From NCBI RefSeq assembly GCF_001659605.2, contig NC_035166.2, positions 21,493,225 to 21,557,224 on the forward strand: a stretch of 64,000 nt of DNA. Reading direction: 5' to 3'. This document shows positions 23,941-35,022 of this stretch, in pieces (the first letter of the stretch is position 1; the number at the start of each line of letters is the position of its first letter). The stretch comes from Manihot esculenta (Eukaryota; Streptophyta; Magnoliopsida; Malpighiales; Euphorbiaceae). A program made the position numbers and the translations under genes. Below the pieces are notes generated by a model. It was given only the letters and a program-made list of their open reading frames with translations. It had not been told where the DNA came from and did no database searches.

Positions 23941-25184
23941 ATCAAATCAATGTAACATAATCGGCCTTAGAATTTGAAATAAATTGTACTCTCTATCCTC
24001 CCAATTCTTTACATATTCTTTTTTTTATAAATTTTATATGTTGTAAATTATTAAAACGTTATTTTTAAAAATAAATTTATCTATTATTATTTTAAATATA
24101 TTTATATGTTTACTCTCAAAATGAGTAATGCCACCACTTTAAAGTCCAAATATATTTGTATATATTTGAATTTTATTATACAAAAATTATGTAATACTTT
24201 GAATTTTTAATCATGATACACCTAAAATACTCAAAAGTATAATCAAGTCAATTTTATAATCTCAATATAAAATATCATTGAATTATAAATACAAAAATAT
24301 ATAAATACAAAAAATATACAAAAATACATATATATTTTGCTTAGAACTATTTTATACTGATATTATTTGTTGGACTTATCCTTATTTATATATATATATA
24401 TTTATAAATGAATATCTATCTTTGATAAAATGAAAAAAATAGCATTCATCTCTTAAAATTGAAAATTAAGGATGTGCTAAAATTATTATAAAGATAATTT
24501 AATTAATTATTAGTATTTTATGAAAATTTATTTATTTATCTTTGAATATAATTGATTCTCATTGTAGTTCAAGCTTGAGATATTTCAGTCTATTAATTAA
24601 AATAAATTATTTATATATTATATTTTATGGAAAAGTATGAGTAATTAAAAATTTAAAAAGTATTATAAATGAGTTTAGTAATTATATAGTTTTATTTATA
24701 TTGTTATATAAATAAAATAGTACAAATCATCTTATCTTTATTTGTCTTGCAATCAATCACTTGATGAATAAGTCTGAAGAGGATAATGACAACATCAGTT
24801 TAATAATTGAAGGAATTATTTAAATTTAAAAAAAAATTGCTTTGTTCAACTATTAATAAATATTTTTAAGGGCATTTTGTTTTTTTATATTGTATTAAAT
24901 TTTTATAAAATAAAAAAATAATGGTTTATCTTGTAAGGCGAGCATTGCATGAACATGGGCGCGCAATATGGGGGGAGAGCGTAGTCATACATGGCAGAGG
25001 GACAGGTTCAGTGCAATGCATCTATCACAAACATAAAACGACAAATCTACTGTCAATAGAAATCTGCCACGTCAATGTCTGGCAGAGAATATTTTCCGGT
25101 GGGCTGAAGCCTCACCAGTCAGCACACGGATTCACCATTTCGTCAGTCTCCCGTCTTTCATAACTAAATGCACTCCACTTGTTT
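23941..25184. other. AT-rich spacer with a short GC-richer islet
   Basis: AT-rich and unclassified, apart from a less AT-rich islet at about 24920-25165. That islet has an 80-codon open frame on the + strand with no recognisable domain and CCACGTCA/GGCGCGC-like words. It could be a relic promoter or gene scrap. I do not call it a gene. Confidence 0.4.
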
Positions 25185-26290
25185 TAGGCATATTTATTTT
25201 AAAAATTTATAATTAAGTCCTTAAATATTATTATTATTAATAAATTAATTTTTATATTTTTAAAAATTTATTAAAATATTATTATTTCTTCTTTTCATCA
25301 ATAAAATAGTCCTTCTATCTATTTTTATCATTAAAAATATAGTAAAAGGCTAAATTACCCCATTATTTTCCTTACCCTCCTCCTTCCTTTTCTTCTTTAT
25401 CTATTCTTTCTCCTGCTTCTGCTTCTTCTTCTTCTTCTCCTTTTTCTCTTCTCCTCCTTCTCCTTCTTCTCTTCTCCTCCTTCTTCTTCTTCTCCTTCTT
25501 CTTTCTCCTCTTCTTCTTCTTCTTTTTCTTCTTTTTTTTCTTTTTTTTCTTCTTTCTCTTCTTTCTCTTCTCCTTCTTCTTCTTCTCCTTCTTCTTCTTT
25601 TTCTTCTTTTTCTTCTTCTTCTCTTTCTTCTTCTTCTTCTCCTTCTTCTTCTTCTTCTTCTTCTTTTTCAGAGGAGAAAGAGGAGGAGAAAAGAAAAGAT
25701 AGGAATTATTTCGTTGACAAAAAGAAACGATAAGGACATTTTAATAGATGTGAGAAAATATAGGGACTATTTTATTGACAAACAGAAATGATAATAACGT
25801 TTTAATAGATTTTTAAAAATATAGGGAGAGACAATTTTGTTGACGGAAAGAAACGATAAGGAAGGACTATTTCGTTGATTGAAATAAACGATAATAACGT
25901 TTTAATAGATATGAGAAAAGATATGAACTATTTTATTGACGAAAAAAATGATAAGAACGTTTTAATAGATATGAAAAAAGATAAAAACGTTTTAATAGAT
26001 TTTTGAAAATGTAAAGACTAACTTGTTAATAATAACAATATCCAAAGACTAAATAAAAGATTTTATTTGAGGGTAAAATTGGATTTAAAATTTTTTCTCT
26101 CTCCTCCTTTATCTAATTTTAACGGAAAAGAGGATGAAAGGACTATTTCGTTGACGGAAAGAAAACATAAGGATGTTTTAATAAGTTTCTAAAAATATAG
26201 GGGCTGACTTGTTAATAATGACTTGTTAATAATGACAACACCTATGGACTAAATTGTAAATCTCCTTTTCTTTTATATATTACTAGCTCT
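25185..26290. mobile_element. Foldback/MITE-like element with long inverted arms
   Basis: The left arm (25185-25350: TTAAGTCCTT..., TTTTTAAAAATTTATTAAAA, AATAAAATAGTCCTT) is the inverted counterpart of the right arm (26120-26275: AAGGACTATTTCGTTGAC, ATGTTTTAATAAGTTTCTAA, GGACTAAATTGTAAATCTCC). The right arm's inner part is amplified several times between 25680 and 26060 as ~75-80-base units (GGACTATTTCGTTGAC...AACGATAA...ACGTTTTAATAGAT). Between the arms is a 300-base CTT-rich tract. No coding capacity seen. A diverged single arm lies near 56195-56330. Confidence 0.65.
25374..25672. repeat. 300-base polypyrimidine (CTT/TCC) tract
   Basis: Almost uninterrupted C/T on the + strand made of TTCTTC, TCCTTC and TTTTTTC words, ending abruptly at 25670 (TTTTTCAGAGG), where it turns purine-rich. 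This is an imperfect microsatellite inside the foldback element. Mirror-symmetric portions could form triplex DNA. Confidence 0.9.
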
Positions 26291-27565
26291 AAAGTGAAAC
26301 GCCATATTTCGATTTATTATTATTATTATTATTTATTATTATTATTATTATTATTTATTAAAAATATAAATTTATTTACTATTTTAAAATATTTGTAAAT
26401 TTAAATGGAGATTATAAAATATTTATAATAGCTGACTTCTCATTAGTTTATTTTTAAAATTTTAACCTATGAAGTCTTAATAATTTCAAAATGTCTGTCA
26501 TTAAATGTTTTTAGCTTGTGTGGGCCTCGTCTGATCCAATTTGCAAAAATACCTTACTCTACTAACGCCTATTCTTATAAGTGGGCCGGGCTTTAAAATC
26601 AATCAACAAAAGGTTTTGAATACTTTGGGCCGATGACCCGAAATATTTATTTAACCGAACTAAATTTGATTACATAGGCAATAACAGAAACAAGAATGTG
26701 TGAATAGCTTGATTACCTTCTCATAACTTTAGGATATGCTTATTTTCAAAATTTTTGTATTTTTTACTAATTTGATTAATTTATTATCATCATCTATTTT
26801 TTTATTTAATTTGTTAGTTTATTTAATAAAAATTAAATAAATTAAATTTTAATGATACTATAATTTATTTTTAAATTATAAAATTTGAATTTAAATCCCA
26901 ATCTCAGAACACTGTGCAGCAAGGGTTTAAATTAATTAATGAATATCAATAATAATATTATTTAACTTTCTTATCATTAGACTTTTATTGCATACTAAAA
27001 TGATATATTATCCAGAATATCTTTAAAAAAGTTCAGCAATCAAATACTTTATATCTAAAATTTTTTAGAGGTTAAATATATAATTTATTTTAAGCTTATT
27101 AAAAGGAAAAATCAAATTTTTTATATTAATTAATATTTATGATAAAAAAATTAAATTTAGATGATAAAGCTAAATTTTTAAATTTTATTACAATTATAAT
27201 CAAAGAATTAATTTTAGAAACATTACTTTAAATTGTATATTAATTAATGAAGTTGCCATGGCTCGTCATCTTTCAGATTCAACATCAATGTTTCTTCTCT
27301 TTTTCTTCTTGTTCTTTCAGTTCCATGCAAAGTTAGAAGTTCTCGAAGCAACACATTCTGACCGTTGATGATTTATTTTGCAATAAAAAAATTTTAATAA
27401 ATTATAATAAAATTATATATAATTTTATTTAAAAAATGAAAATAATGTGAATTAAAAATATATTTTTTTAATATTAAATAAAAAAATATAATAAAAAATA
27501 AAATAAATTAATTTTTTATAAAATCTTTTTTATTCCATATCCTAAAGTGAATTTTGAAGATGACT
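26291..27565. other. AT-rich region with ATT microsatellite and one short signal-peptide-like ORF
   Basis: A (TTA)n microsatellite lies at about 26312-26360. The rest is AT-rich, apart from a short open frame at 27258-27368 listed separately. No other gene seen. Confidence 0.5.
27258..27368 (+). pseudogene. Possible orphan first exon: 36-codon ORF with signal-peptide-like core
   Basis: ATG in a strong plant context (GCCATGGC) opens a 36-residue frame. It reads MARHLSDSTSMFLLFFFLFF, then QFHAKLEVLEATHSDR and a stop. The Ser/Thr-rich start, hydrophobic core and small-residue exit look like a secretory signal followed by the beginning of a mature chain. The base composition is much less AT-rich than its surroundings. 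It may be a stranded exon of a secreted-protein gene or a transduced fragment. I cannot name the parent. Confidence 0.3.
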
Positions 27566-29130
27566 CGTGCAATATTTTTTTAAAGTAAAATTATTGATCG
27601 TATTAATAAAATTTTATCAAACAAAGAGGGATATCATTTTAAATAAAGAGATCTGTGTAATTTTTTTTTTTAAAACAAAATTATTAATTGTATTAATAAA
27701 ATTTTATCAAACAAAGAAATATATAATTCCAAACAAAGAGACGATTATGCCTAATAGATTCTCTGGCCAAAATATGAACAGCTAGAATAGCACTATAATG
27801 AATCCATCTAACACAAATATCAGTTATAGAATCTAACAAAAATTTACAATCATTCAAAATTAAATCTTTGTATAAGATAATTTGGAAAAAATGCTCCTCA
27901 AGTACATGTCTAAACCCCTGCATAAGATAATTTAGCAAAGAGATTTGTGCAATTTTTTTTTTAAAGCAAAACTATTGATTGTATTAATAAAATTTCATCA
28001 AACAAAGAGGGATATAATTCCAAACAAAGAGACGATTATACCTGGTAGATTCTCTAGCCAAAATATGAACAGTTAGAATAGCATTATAATGAATCCATCT
28101 AACAGAAATATCAGTTATAGAATCTAACAAAAATTTACAATCATTCAAAATCAAATCTTTGTATAAGATAATTTGGAAAAAATGCTCCTTAAGTACATTT
28201 CTAAACCCCTGCATAAGATAATTTGGCAAAGAGATATGTGCAATTTTTTTTTTAAAGCAAAACTATTGATTGTATTAATAAAATTTCATCAAACAAAGAG
28301 GGATATAATTCCAAACAAAGAGACGATTATGCCTAGTAGATTCTCTGGTCAAAATATGAACAACTATAATAGCATTATAATGAATCCATCTAACAGAAAT
28401 ATCAGTTATAGAATCTAACAAAAATTTACAATCATTCAAAATCAAATCTTTGTATAAGATAATTTGGAAAAAATGCTCCTCAAGTACATGTCTAAACCCC
28501 TGCATAAGATAATTTGGCAAAGATACTCCTCATTCTTTCTCATCTTCCCAACATAAATCGTTAAAGTCTCCCGAACAAAATCACAAAAGAAAACTTCTAC
28601 GAGATAAAGCTCGAATAAGGTTTCAAGACTGACGTCGTTGTTGCGATTCCAGAAACCCATAATAACTAATAAATCTCCATTGAACATTACCTTCCGAAAC
28701 AATCGAATTAATAAAATTTAAAAAAAAGTCAACCACAGAAACAGACCAATGACTCTTCCACATTAAGGAAAGGCCTCCTCACAATGCTTGTCTATTGACT
28801 TGACTGAAAAACAACTATCAAAATGTAAAAAACTACAAAAAAATTTTATACTAGAACTAAGAGTTTTTGTTTATATAAAAAATGAAATGTCCGACTTATA
28901 AATGAGAACCAAATCCTTCAATGCAATAACTGTTTGAGAATTGCCGCCATAAATCTACCAAAGAGATCTGCATATTCTGAAAATTAATTGGATTGTATGT
29001 GAGAAATATCCCCATCGTATAGAAATCATAAGTGACGATCGGAATATCTCTGAAACTTTTAATAGGGACAACAATATCTTTTTCTTCATCATATCGTTTC
29101 CATGGGAGGAGAAAAAAAGAAGTTAGGTTT
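27566..29130 (-). mobile_element. Internally deleted LINE with amplified chimeric 3' end
   Basis: Minus-strand order: a DUF4283-like ORF1 piece (about 29130-28890; EGFGS and PINFQNMQISLVDLWRQF resemble the PVNFxAxxxTLAxLWRP signature), then an APE-type endonuclease piece with stops (about 28685-28510; QWRFISYYGFLES, then SGDFNDLCWEDEKE like the family GGDFNEI...EKEGG, then SLPNYLMQGFR). It then jumps directly to the C-terminal RNase H-like domain (ILNDCKFLLDSITDISVRWI, HILARE). Reverse transcriptase is absent. The 3' end with its A-rich tail is tandemly repeated. Frame damage is extensive, so the element is dead. Confidence 0.75.
27651..28523 (-). repeat. Three tandem 291-bp units, plus a partial fourth at 27566-27650
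   Basis: The unit length is exactly 291 bases (97 codons). Corresponding stop positions fall at 27693, 27984 and 28275. Each unit encodes, on the minus strand, an endonuclease-derived piece (LMQGFRHVLEEHFFQIILYK) joined to the RNase H end (DLILNDCKFLLDSIT... to LFVWNYIPLCLMKFY, then stop). A short UTR and an A-rich tail follow. Units differ by only a few bases, chiefly Asn/Ser or Ile/Val replacements. The junction lies inside the unit, so the deletion happened before the amplification. Confidence 0.9.
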
Positions 29131-30191
29131 AAGGAGAGAAAAAAATGAGACCATCAAGTCACATAAGGACCACATAGGGAAAGTGAGTTTATTAAACTTA
29201 AGTTAAAAAGTACAATTTGCCCCCATGCAATTTATAACTTGAACTTATACATCTAAATATTGCATTAGTCCCATAAATATATATTTATTTATTTATTTTT
29301 CATCAATTTGAAAATATAAATTATTTGTTATTAAAATTAATAATATAATCCAATTTAATATACGTTAAAAAATAAAAAATTGTTTTAAGAAGAATTTAAC
29401 AATATAACGAGTGTAGGTCAAATGTAAAGTTCATTGTCTTAATAAAATTAATTAATAAAATCATTATAGAATTACTTTTATGAAATGGATGGATTAATTA
29501 ATTATTTTATTATTTTTTTAAATGAAAATCAATAATTAAAAGAGTAAAATATAAAATCTCTTAAATTTATTTAAATACATTTATCACTTTATAAGTTAAA
29601 TTATTCTATTATTTTAAAGTTAAAATAATCAATTAATTAAATTACATAAGATTTTGAAGATAGATAGTGCTCAAAATTTATGAATTCAACAAGAAGATAG
29701 ATTTTGAACGCCCACTATAAGTTTCAAGTTCCATCGGCAACGTTCACCGAATAAACAAACAGACCTATAGTACTTTCTGTTTTGGATAGTCACGAAGCAG
29801 TCAAAAAACTATACAAACCAATCAGGATCAGAGCCCTCCTTTATCTCCCTAGCATACAATTTGTAAATATTAAGTTTTTCTGCATTTTATACATTTAATG
29901 ATAAATACGATAATTATAAAATTAAGACTTAAAATATGAGTTTTTATTTAAAAAAATGAATAAATTATGAATTCAACAATAAAATAAAGTCGAATTTGTT
30001 GAAAAAAATAAATCATTTTTCATCATTTTGCATTTTAATTTAAAGGTTTAAATTTTATATAAATTAAATTAATATTTATATTTAAATATAATTTTAATTA
30101 ATTTTTAAAATTCAAATGTGAAAATTTAGATAAAATAGTATATATAATATTTTATTATTTATTAAATATAAACTAATTTAAAATATGAAAA
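29131..30191. other. AT-rich spacer, no gene seen
   Basis: No exon, RNA gene or clear element boundary was recognised. AT runs dominate, with a slightly richer patch near 29690-29860. Confidence 0.5.
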
Positions 30192-30682
30192 TGTTGTAAA
30201 AATAAATTTATATTTCAATAAATTTTAACTTACCGATAAATATTTACTTCTAACATTTTAAATATTTTTAAATTTCAAATATAATTATCTCATCTTATAA
30301 AATTTTATTTGTAGTATATTTTACTGTTATAAATTTAATATTAAATTTAATCACTATAATTTTATGTAGATTTAATTATATTATCTTAATGTTTTTATTT
30401 AAAAAAAAATATTTATTTTTTTCATTATAAATAGTTTATATCTTCACAAAATATATAACACCCATTTCTCTATCTTATTTTTCTTTCCTACCTTATTGTT
30501 TTATGCGGAATTATAAATTAGAAATAAATTTTTGTTATCGTAATCATAGTAATTAAATTTTAGAAAAAATTATTTAATCATGGGAGATGGCAAAATAAAT
30601 ATTTAAAAATAATATCCAATATGATTCAATTTTTATTATTCTATCCTATTTTTTAATAATTTTAAGTATTTATTCTTTATCA
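30192..30682 (+). repeat. 5' LTR of the decayed copia element
   Basis: Starts TGTTGTAAAAATAA. It aligns with the 3' copy through TTTATATTTCAATAAATTTTA, AAATTTCAAATATAATTATC, GATTTAATTATATTATCTTA, the CTTCACAAAA region and TTTATTATTCTATCCTATTT. It ends at CA before the TGGTAGGAGAG site. TG...CA ends are consistent. No target duplication could be confirmed. Confidence 0.75.
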
Positions 30683-30904
30683 TGGTAGGAGAGAATCTTA
30701 TCTTTTAATAGAGAAAGAAAATAATTAAAAAGCTATTTAAAAATTTTAGTTATTGAAAATTATTACTGTTAAAACCTAGTGGTAGATAATAAAATCGATT
30801 GAATTTATTATTATTAATATATTATTATTATTTTTTAAATATTTTTTTCTTTTAATTTACATCCATCAAATATTAAATTTATGAATTCAATTTAAAAATA
30901 AGTT

Positions 30905-30947
30905 TCAATAAAAAAATTAAAAATAGAGGACAGCTATAATTATAGAA

Positions 30948-30978
<31 letters not shown>

Positions 30979-31090
30979 ATTAATTACCGTCACTTCCTCT
31001 AAAAATATGTAAATATATATTTATATTTATATATATATAATTAATTATAAAGTGACGGTAATTGCAGCTATTTTTTATGGAGTTTTAGTG
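30905..31090. repeat. Small inverted-repeat element (MITE-like) with TA microsatellite
   Basis: TTACCGTCACT at about 30985-30995 and its perfect inverse AGTGACGGTAA at about 31052-31062 flank an AT-rich loop. Outer CAGCTATAATTA and TAATTGCAGCTAT extend the symmetry. The left side holds a (TA)n run at 30955-30978. CCGTCAC/GTGACGG words are common in plant TIR-type MITEs. It lies inside the copia element, so it probably inserted later. Its ends are not certain. Confidence 0.5.
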
Positions 31091-31579
31091 ATTTTTTATT
31101 TTCAAAAAATTTAGAGTAATAAATTATTATGAATCGCTATTACTTTGCTATTACTTTTATATATGCTAAAATTTATTTTATTTATAGTAGCATTAAAAGT
31201 AATGTAATAAAACAAAACAAAATAATAAATTGATAAGACTCTTATAAATTATGAATATTTTTATATAAATTTAATTTAAAATATTTGAAAGTGTGAAATA
31301 TTTTGTTAAAAATATGCTTATTAATTCTAAAAAAGAAAGATTGAAATTTTATTAATCTAGTTTCGGTAGATAAAACTTTATTCATCAAATGAATTTTTCT
31401 TTTTTTAAAGATTTTAAAAAAATATTTATATGGTATAAGAATTGTCTTATTTCTAATCAATAAATTAGAGTTTACAAAAATTTTAAATTTTTATATATTT
31501 TAAAATAAATATTTAAACAGTAGTATGAGAAATTTAACTAAGTTTTGATTAGGATTTTTTTTTTCTCTACTTCTATTGG

Positions 31580-32425
31580 AGTTTGATAAGTATACATTTA
31601 TAAAATTTAAAAATGATAGATGAGTGATTATTTGTTTATATGTGAATGATATACTTATATTTATCCCAAATTATAATATAGCAGGTAAAATTAAAATATT
31701 TCTCTATTCATAAATTTGATATAAAATGTATAAAGGAAGCAAATGTGATTTGGTGTATTAAAATTGAAATGTTAGTATAATTATATCGTAAGAGTATTAA
31801 GTTATAAAGAAATTTAGACATCTCAATATCAAACTAATGAATACCTCGTATAATGTTAATTCTCAAAGAAGAATAGAGATGATATTATTGCTCAATTTAG
31901 ATATGCAATATTATTAGAAAATTATTGCATTTAATAAATTTTAATAGTTTATACCGTGTAGATCGTGCAGATTTAGCTATAATCTAATTATGATCATTGG
32001 GTTACTTTAGTCAAGTTTAAGAATTATTTGAGAGTTACTATGAGTTATGGTATTCTATATAGTGGATATTCCACAATATTAGAAGAATACAACATCAGAA
32101 TTTAGATTTAAATGAAATAAAATCCATTAGTGATGTAGATAGTGATTATGTAGATGATGGTGCAATTAGTTGGAAATCAATTATTATTGTCAAAACCACT
32201 ATGGAATGAAGTTTTTTTGCTATGAAATTAGATGATAATGAGACTTAAGTAGCTAAAAAATTTCTTAGCAAATACTTTATTGAAAATAAAATCAATATCA
32301 TCCGTGTGTTGTGATTATTAAACGACAATAACTATTGCAAAAAATAAAACTTTTAATAGTAAAAATAGACATATTTGTTTAAGACATGATATGATTAAGC
32401 AGTTGCTGAGAAATGAGATTATATT
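31580..32425 (+). pseudogene. Degenerate copia reverse transcriptase and RNase H (5' part)
   Basis: + strand reading: FDKYTFIKFKNDR, then IICLYVNDILIF (the copia YVDDMLIF catalytic block with Asn in place of the first Asp, about 31627-31662), then KIKIFLSIHKFDIKCIKEAN (FLSxxFDMKDLGEA family block). The following RNase H pieces include HYGILYSGYSTILE-like wording near 32038-32095 and NSKNRHICLRHDMIKQLLRN near 32352-32414. In-frame stops are present. Reading is cut at 32425 by the solo LTR. Confidence 0.75.
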
Positions 32426-34444
32426 TGTAACGACCAGGAAATCGGACCGCTACCGGTGTTAGGATTCAGATCGACTTAAGATCGCCGGAACCCATAGCAA
32501 GTCTACTATGCATCCTGAATACCTGATAAAATCCCATACATGATCATACATTTTCATAAAAACTTAAACTTTTCGTATACCAAGTTTGACCTGCATACAT
32601 CATAAATGTAAACATAAAAACCCCATACTAGAGCCCTTATCAAATGCTCTAGTAGGGTCAACATTTCATACATCAAGCTTAGTTCAATACATCTCATTAT
32701 TTAAAACATTTACATAAAGATCATGTACAAAGGGATTACAATCTACCAATAGGGCCAAGCACAATACTATCCACAATGCATTACATGTCCACTACTAATC
32801 TATTACAAAGACTATACCATCAACCTTGGTGACTTTCCGCACTATCTCTGATCCTGCAAACCTGAGGGTTAGAGGAAAGGGGTGAGCTACTAGAGCCCAG
32901 TGAGCAGAACACAAAATAATTTAATAATCATATGCTCGTATGGAATGCGTCACAGCACAGACAATACACATCAAGGATGGACTCACCCAAAAATCCCTCT
33001 ACTCTGTACCCGGCCCTCGATGGAGCTCCTCAGGACTTCTTTACATACATAAGTTGTGTGCCAGGAGCGTAGAATGGCACCCCTGGTCTTTCATTACATA
33101 ACATAACATCTAGAGGGCTAATGGGTCGTCCTGTTGTCCATCCACATCAACAACTAATTATGCAATGCGGCATATTCGTGAAATCTAATGTATCCAACCT
33201 ATTTCATATACATGATGCATGAACATACTTAGAACATTTGATTTCTTGAAATAAAAGATTAGTTTAGTTCTACTCACCTCTGGCTGACACTGGAACAACT
33301 AACTCACTGCTGGTCACCTCGATTCTTCAGGTCCGATCCTACATAGGTGGACTCAAATGAGGGACCAAACATACTCTAACATGACTCTAAACATCTCCCC
33401 AAAAATCCCCTAAAACATCATAACACATGCACACAAAACAAGCAAAGGAAGGCTGGGCAGGGGACTTTCGGTGGCAGGTTTGGTGGCCGAAGGTCCCTAC
33501 AGATCCGAAAGTCAGGCACTTTCGGGGGCAAGGTTCGGCGGCCGAAACTCCCCTCTAGAGCCGAAAGTCCAAACCTTCGGGGGCGAGTTTAGGCGGGCTA
33601 AAGCTGCCTCCACAGGCAGGTTCGGCGGCCGAACATGGCTTGGGCAGCCGAAACCTGGGTTCTCCAGAATGGCAGAACCCGATTCGCCTCTCTCATCTAG
33701 CCTCCCAAAACCCTCCAAACTCATACTCAACACTTAAAAGCATGCATAAATACATCATCAAGCATATAGGGGCATAAAACTAGCCTATACCCCAACAAAC
33801 ATCACATTTCTCATTAAACTAACATAACCCTAACATTTTACATCTACTATAAACATGCATTAAACACCCTTAAAACCCCTCAAAACTTACTTAAAACATA
33901 AAAGAAGATGAGGATCTACGCTTACCTCTTGAAGATCGAGAGGAGAGGTGATCCAAACTTGGAGATTAGGAGAAATCGAGCTCCAAGGGTCTCCAAACTT
34001 CAAAACTTTGATCTTAGCTTAAAATATTCAAAATAAAGGTAAAAACTCATCAAGACTTGAAGGAAAACACAAAATCAACCAAAGGAGGGCGAAATCTCAC
34101 CTATGCCCGAAAATAGAGAGAGAAAACTCGCCCATTTTCGGATAAGGGGCCTTTTATAGGTGGCTGACCAGACCATCTTCGAGGGGTAAAGGTGCTTCCG
34201 CAAGAGCCCAATGTTCAGCGGCCGAACATGAGGTTTGGCGGCCGAACCTGACTTTTCCCTCCTTGGTCTTTTCTTTCAAAACTCAATTTCTTTCTTCATT
34301 AAAACAATAAAAACATATAAAAACATTTTAGAAAACCTTTATTTTACCCTTCTAGAAAGCTCCGATATCCAAGAATTTCGGATTCCAATGGAGATTCCAC
34401 CGGAAGGTAGGAATTCCGATGCCGGGATCTAGCCGGGTATTACA
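32426..34444 (-). mobile_element. Solo LTR of a GC-rich gypsy family, copy 2 (2019 bp)
   Basis: A perfect target duplication ATATT (32421-32425 and 34445-34449) borders it. The minus strand begins TGTAATACCCGGCTAGATCC and ends GGTCGTTACA. It shares the TATA box (34150-34158), the GAGGTAAGCGTAGATCC splice-donor-like site near 33925, the GGAGTTTCGGCCGCCGAAC palindrome cluster and the (GTAG)AATGG...CACC module with copy 1. It is the fuller copy. It interrupts copia RNase H coding between KQLLRNEIIF and ISYVESEVD. No internal retroelement sequence lies between the duplications. Confidence 0.92.
33465..33665. repeat. Palindrome cluster TTCGGNGGCCGAA in solo LTR copy 2
   Basis: At least six variants of TTCGG(C/T)GGC(C/A)GAA and GGGGGCAAG/GGGGGCGAG words lie here, in the same order as in copy 1. 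Another pair lies at 34215-34250. Confidence 0.78.
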
Positions 34445-34449
34445 ATATT

Positions 34450-35022
34450 CATTAGTTATGTAGAGTCAGAAGTAGACTAAATTTTTAAAAAAGAAGTTAA
34501 TAGATGAAATATCGAGAAAAATGAAATTTGAGCCAATATGAAATTAAAAATGATAGGAACCCAACCTATTGAAGATCCCATGAAAAATGTTCATATAGAT
34601 AATAACAAGTCACTTGTTAGTTGGTTCTGCTAGTACTATTTAATGTTATCTCTTCCTATAGTGTAAGAAATGTTAGACTACATTAATGAGAGGTTGAGCT
34701 GAAAATTTTTAATAATATTCATATCTTTTATGAGTGATGTATAAATTGCAGTATACACATATCACCTATATAAATATGGACTATCATGCGTGCGCATGAC
34801 TTATTAGAAACAACGTTCATAGCAAGATTTGTGGAGTGTTATGAGATTAATGAAATATTAGCCTACCAAAATGAGTTTTTGATTTATAAAAATAAAATTT
34901 CACCGATTATTCTGTATGTTAAGTCTTATTAGTCGATACCTAATTCATAGTTCAAAAGATATCATATTCGAAACATATATATTAAATTTTTAAATTAAAA
35001 AACCTTTAAATATTTGAGGGAT
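34450..35022 (+). pseudogene. Copia RNase H tail and 3' untranslated part
   Basis: Directly after the duplicated ATATT the + strand resumes ISYVESEVD, aligned with the SLxYVKSKENLAD segment that ends copia RNase H. The rest is untranslated element sequence up to the polypurine tract near 35013-35021. Confidence 0.6.

Noticed and set aside
24921..25163. 80-codon ORF as a gene
   Set aside because: No domain, splice partners or recognisable family; kept only as an islet in the spacer entry.
33471..33737. Open frames in solo LTR 2
   Set aside because: Same reason: palindrome-derived low-complexity translation, present in both directions.
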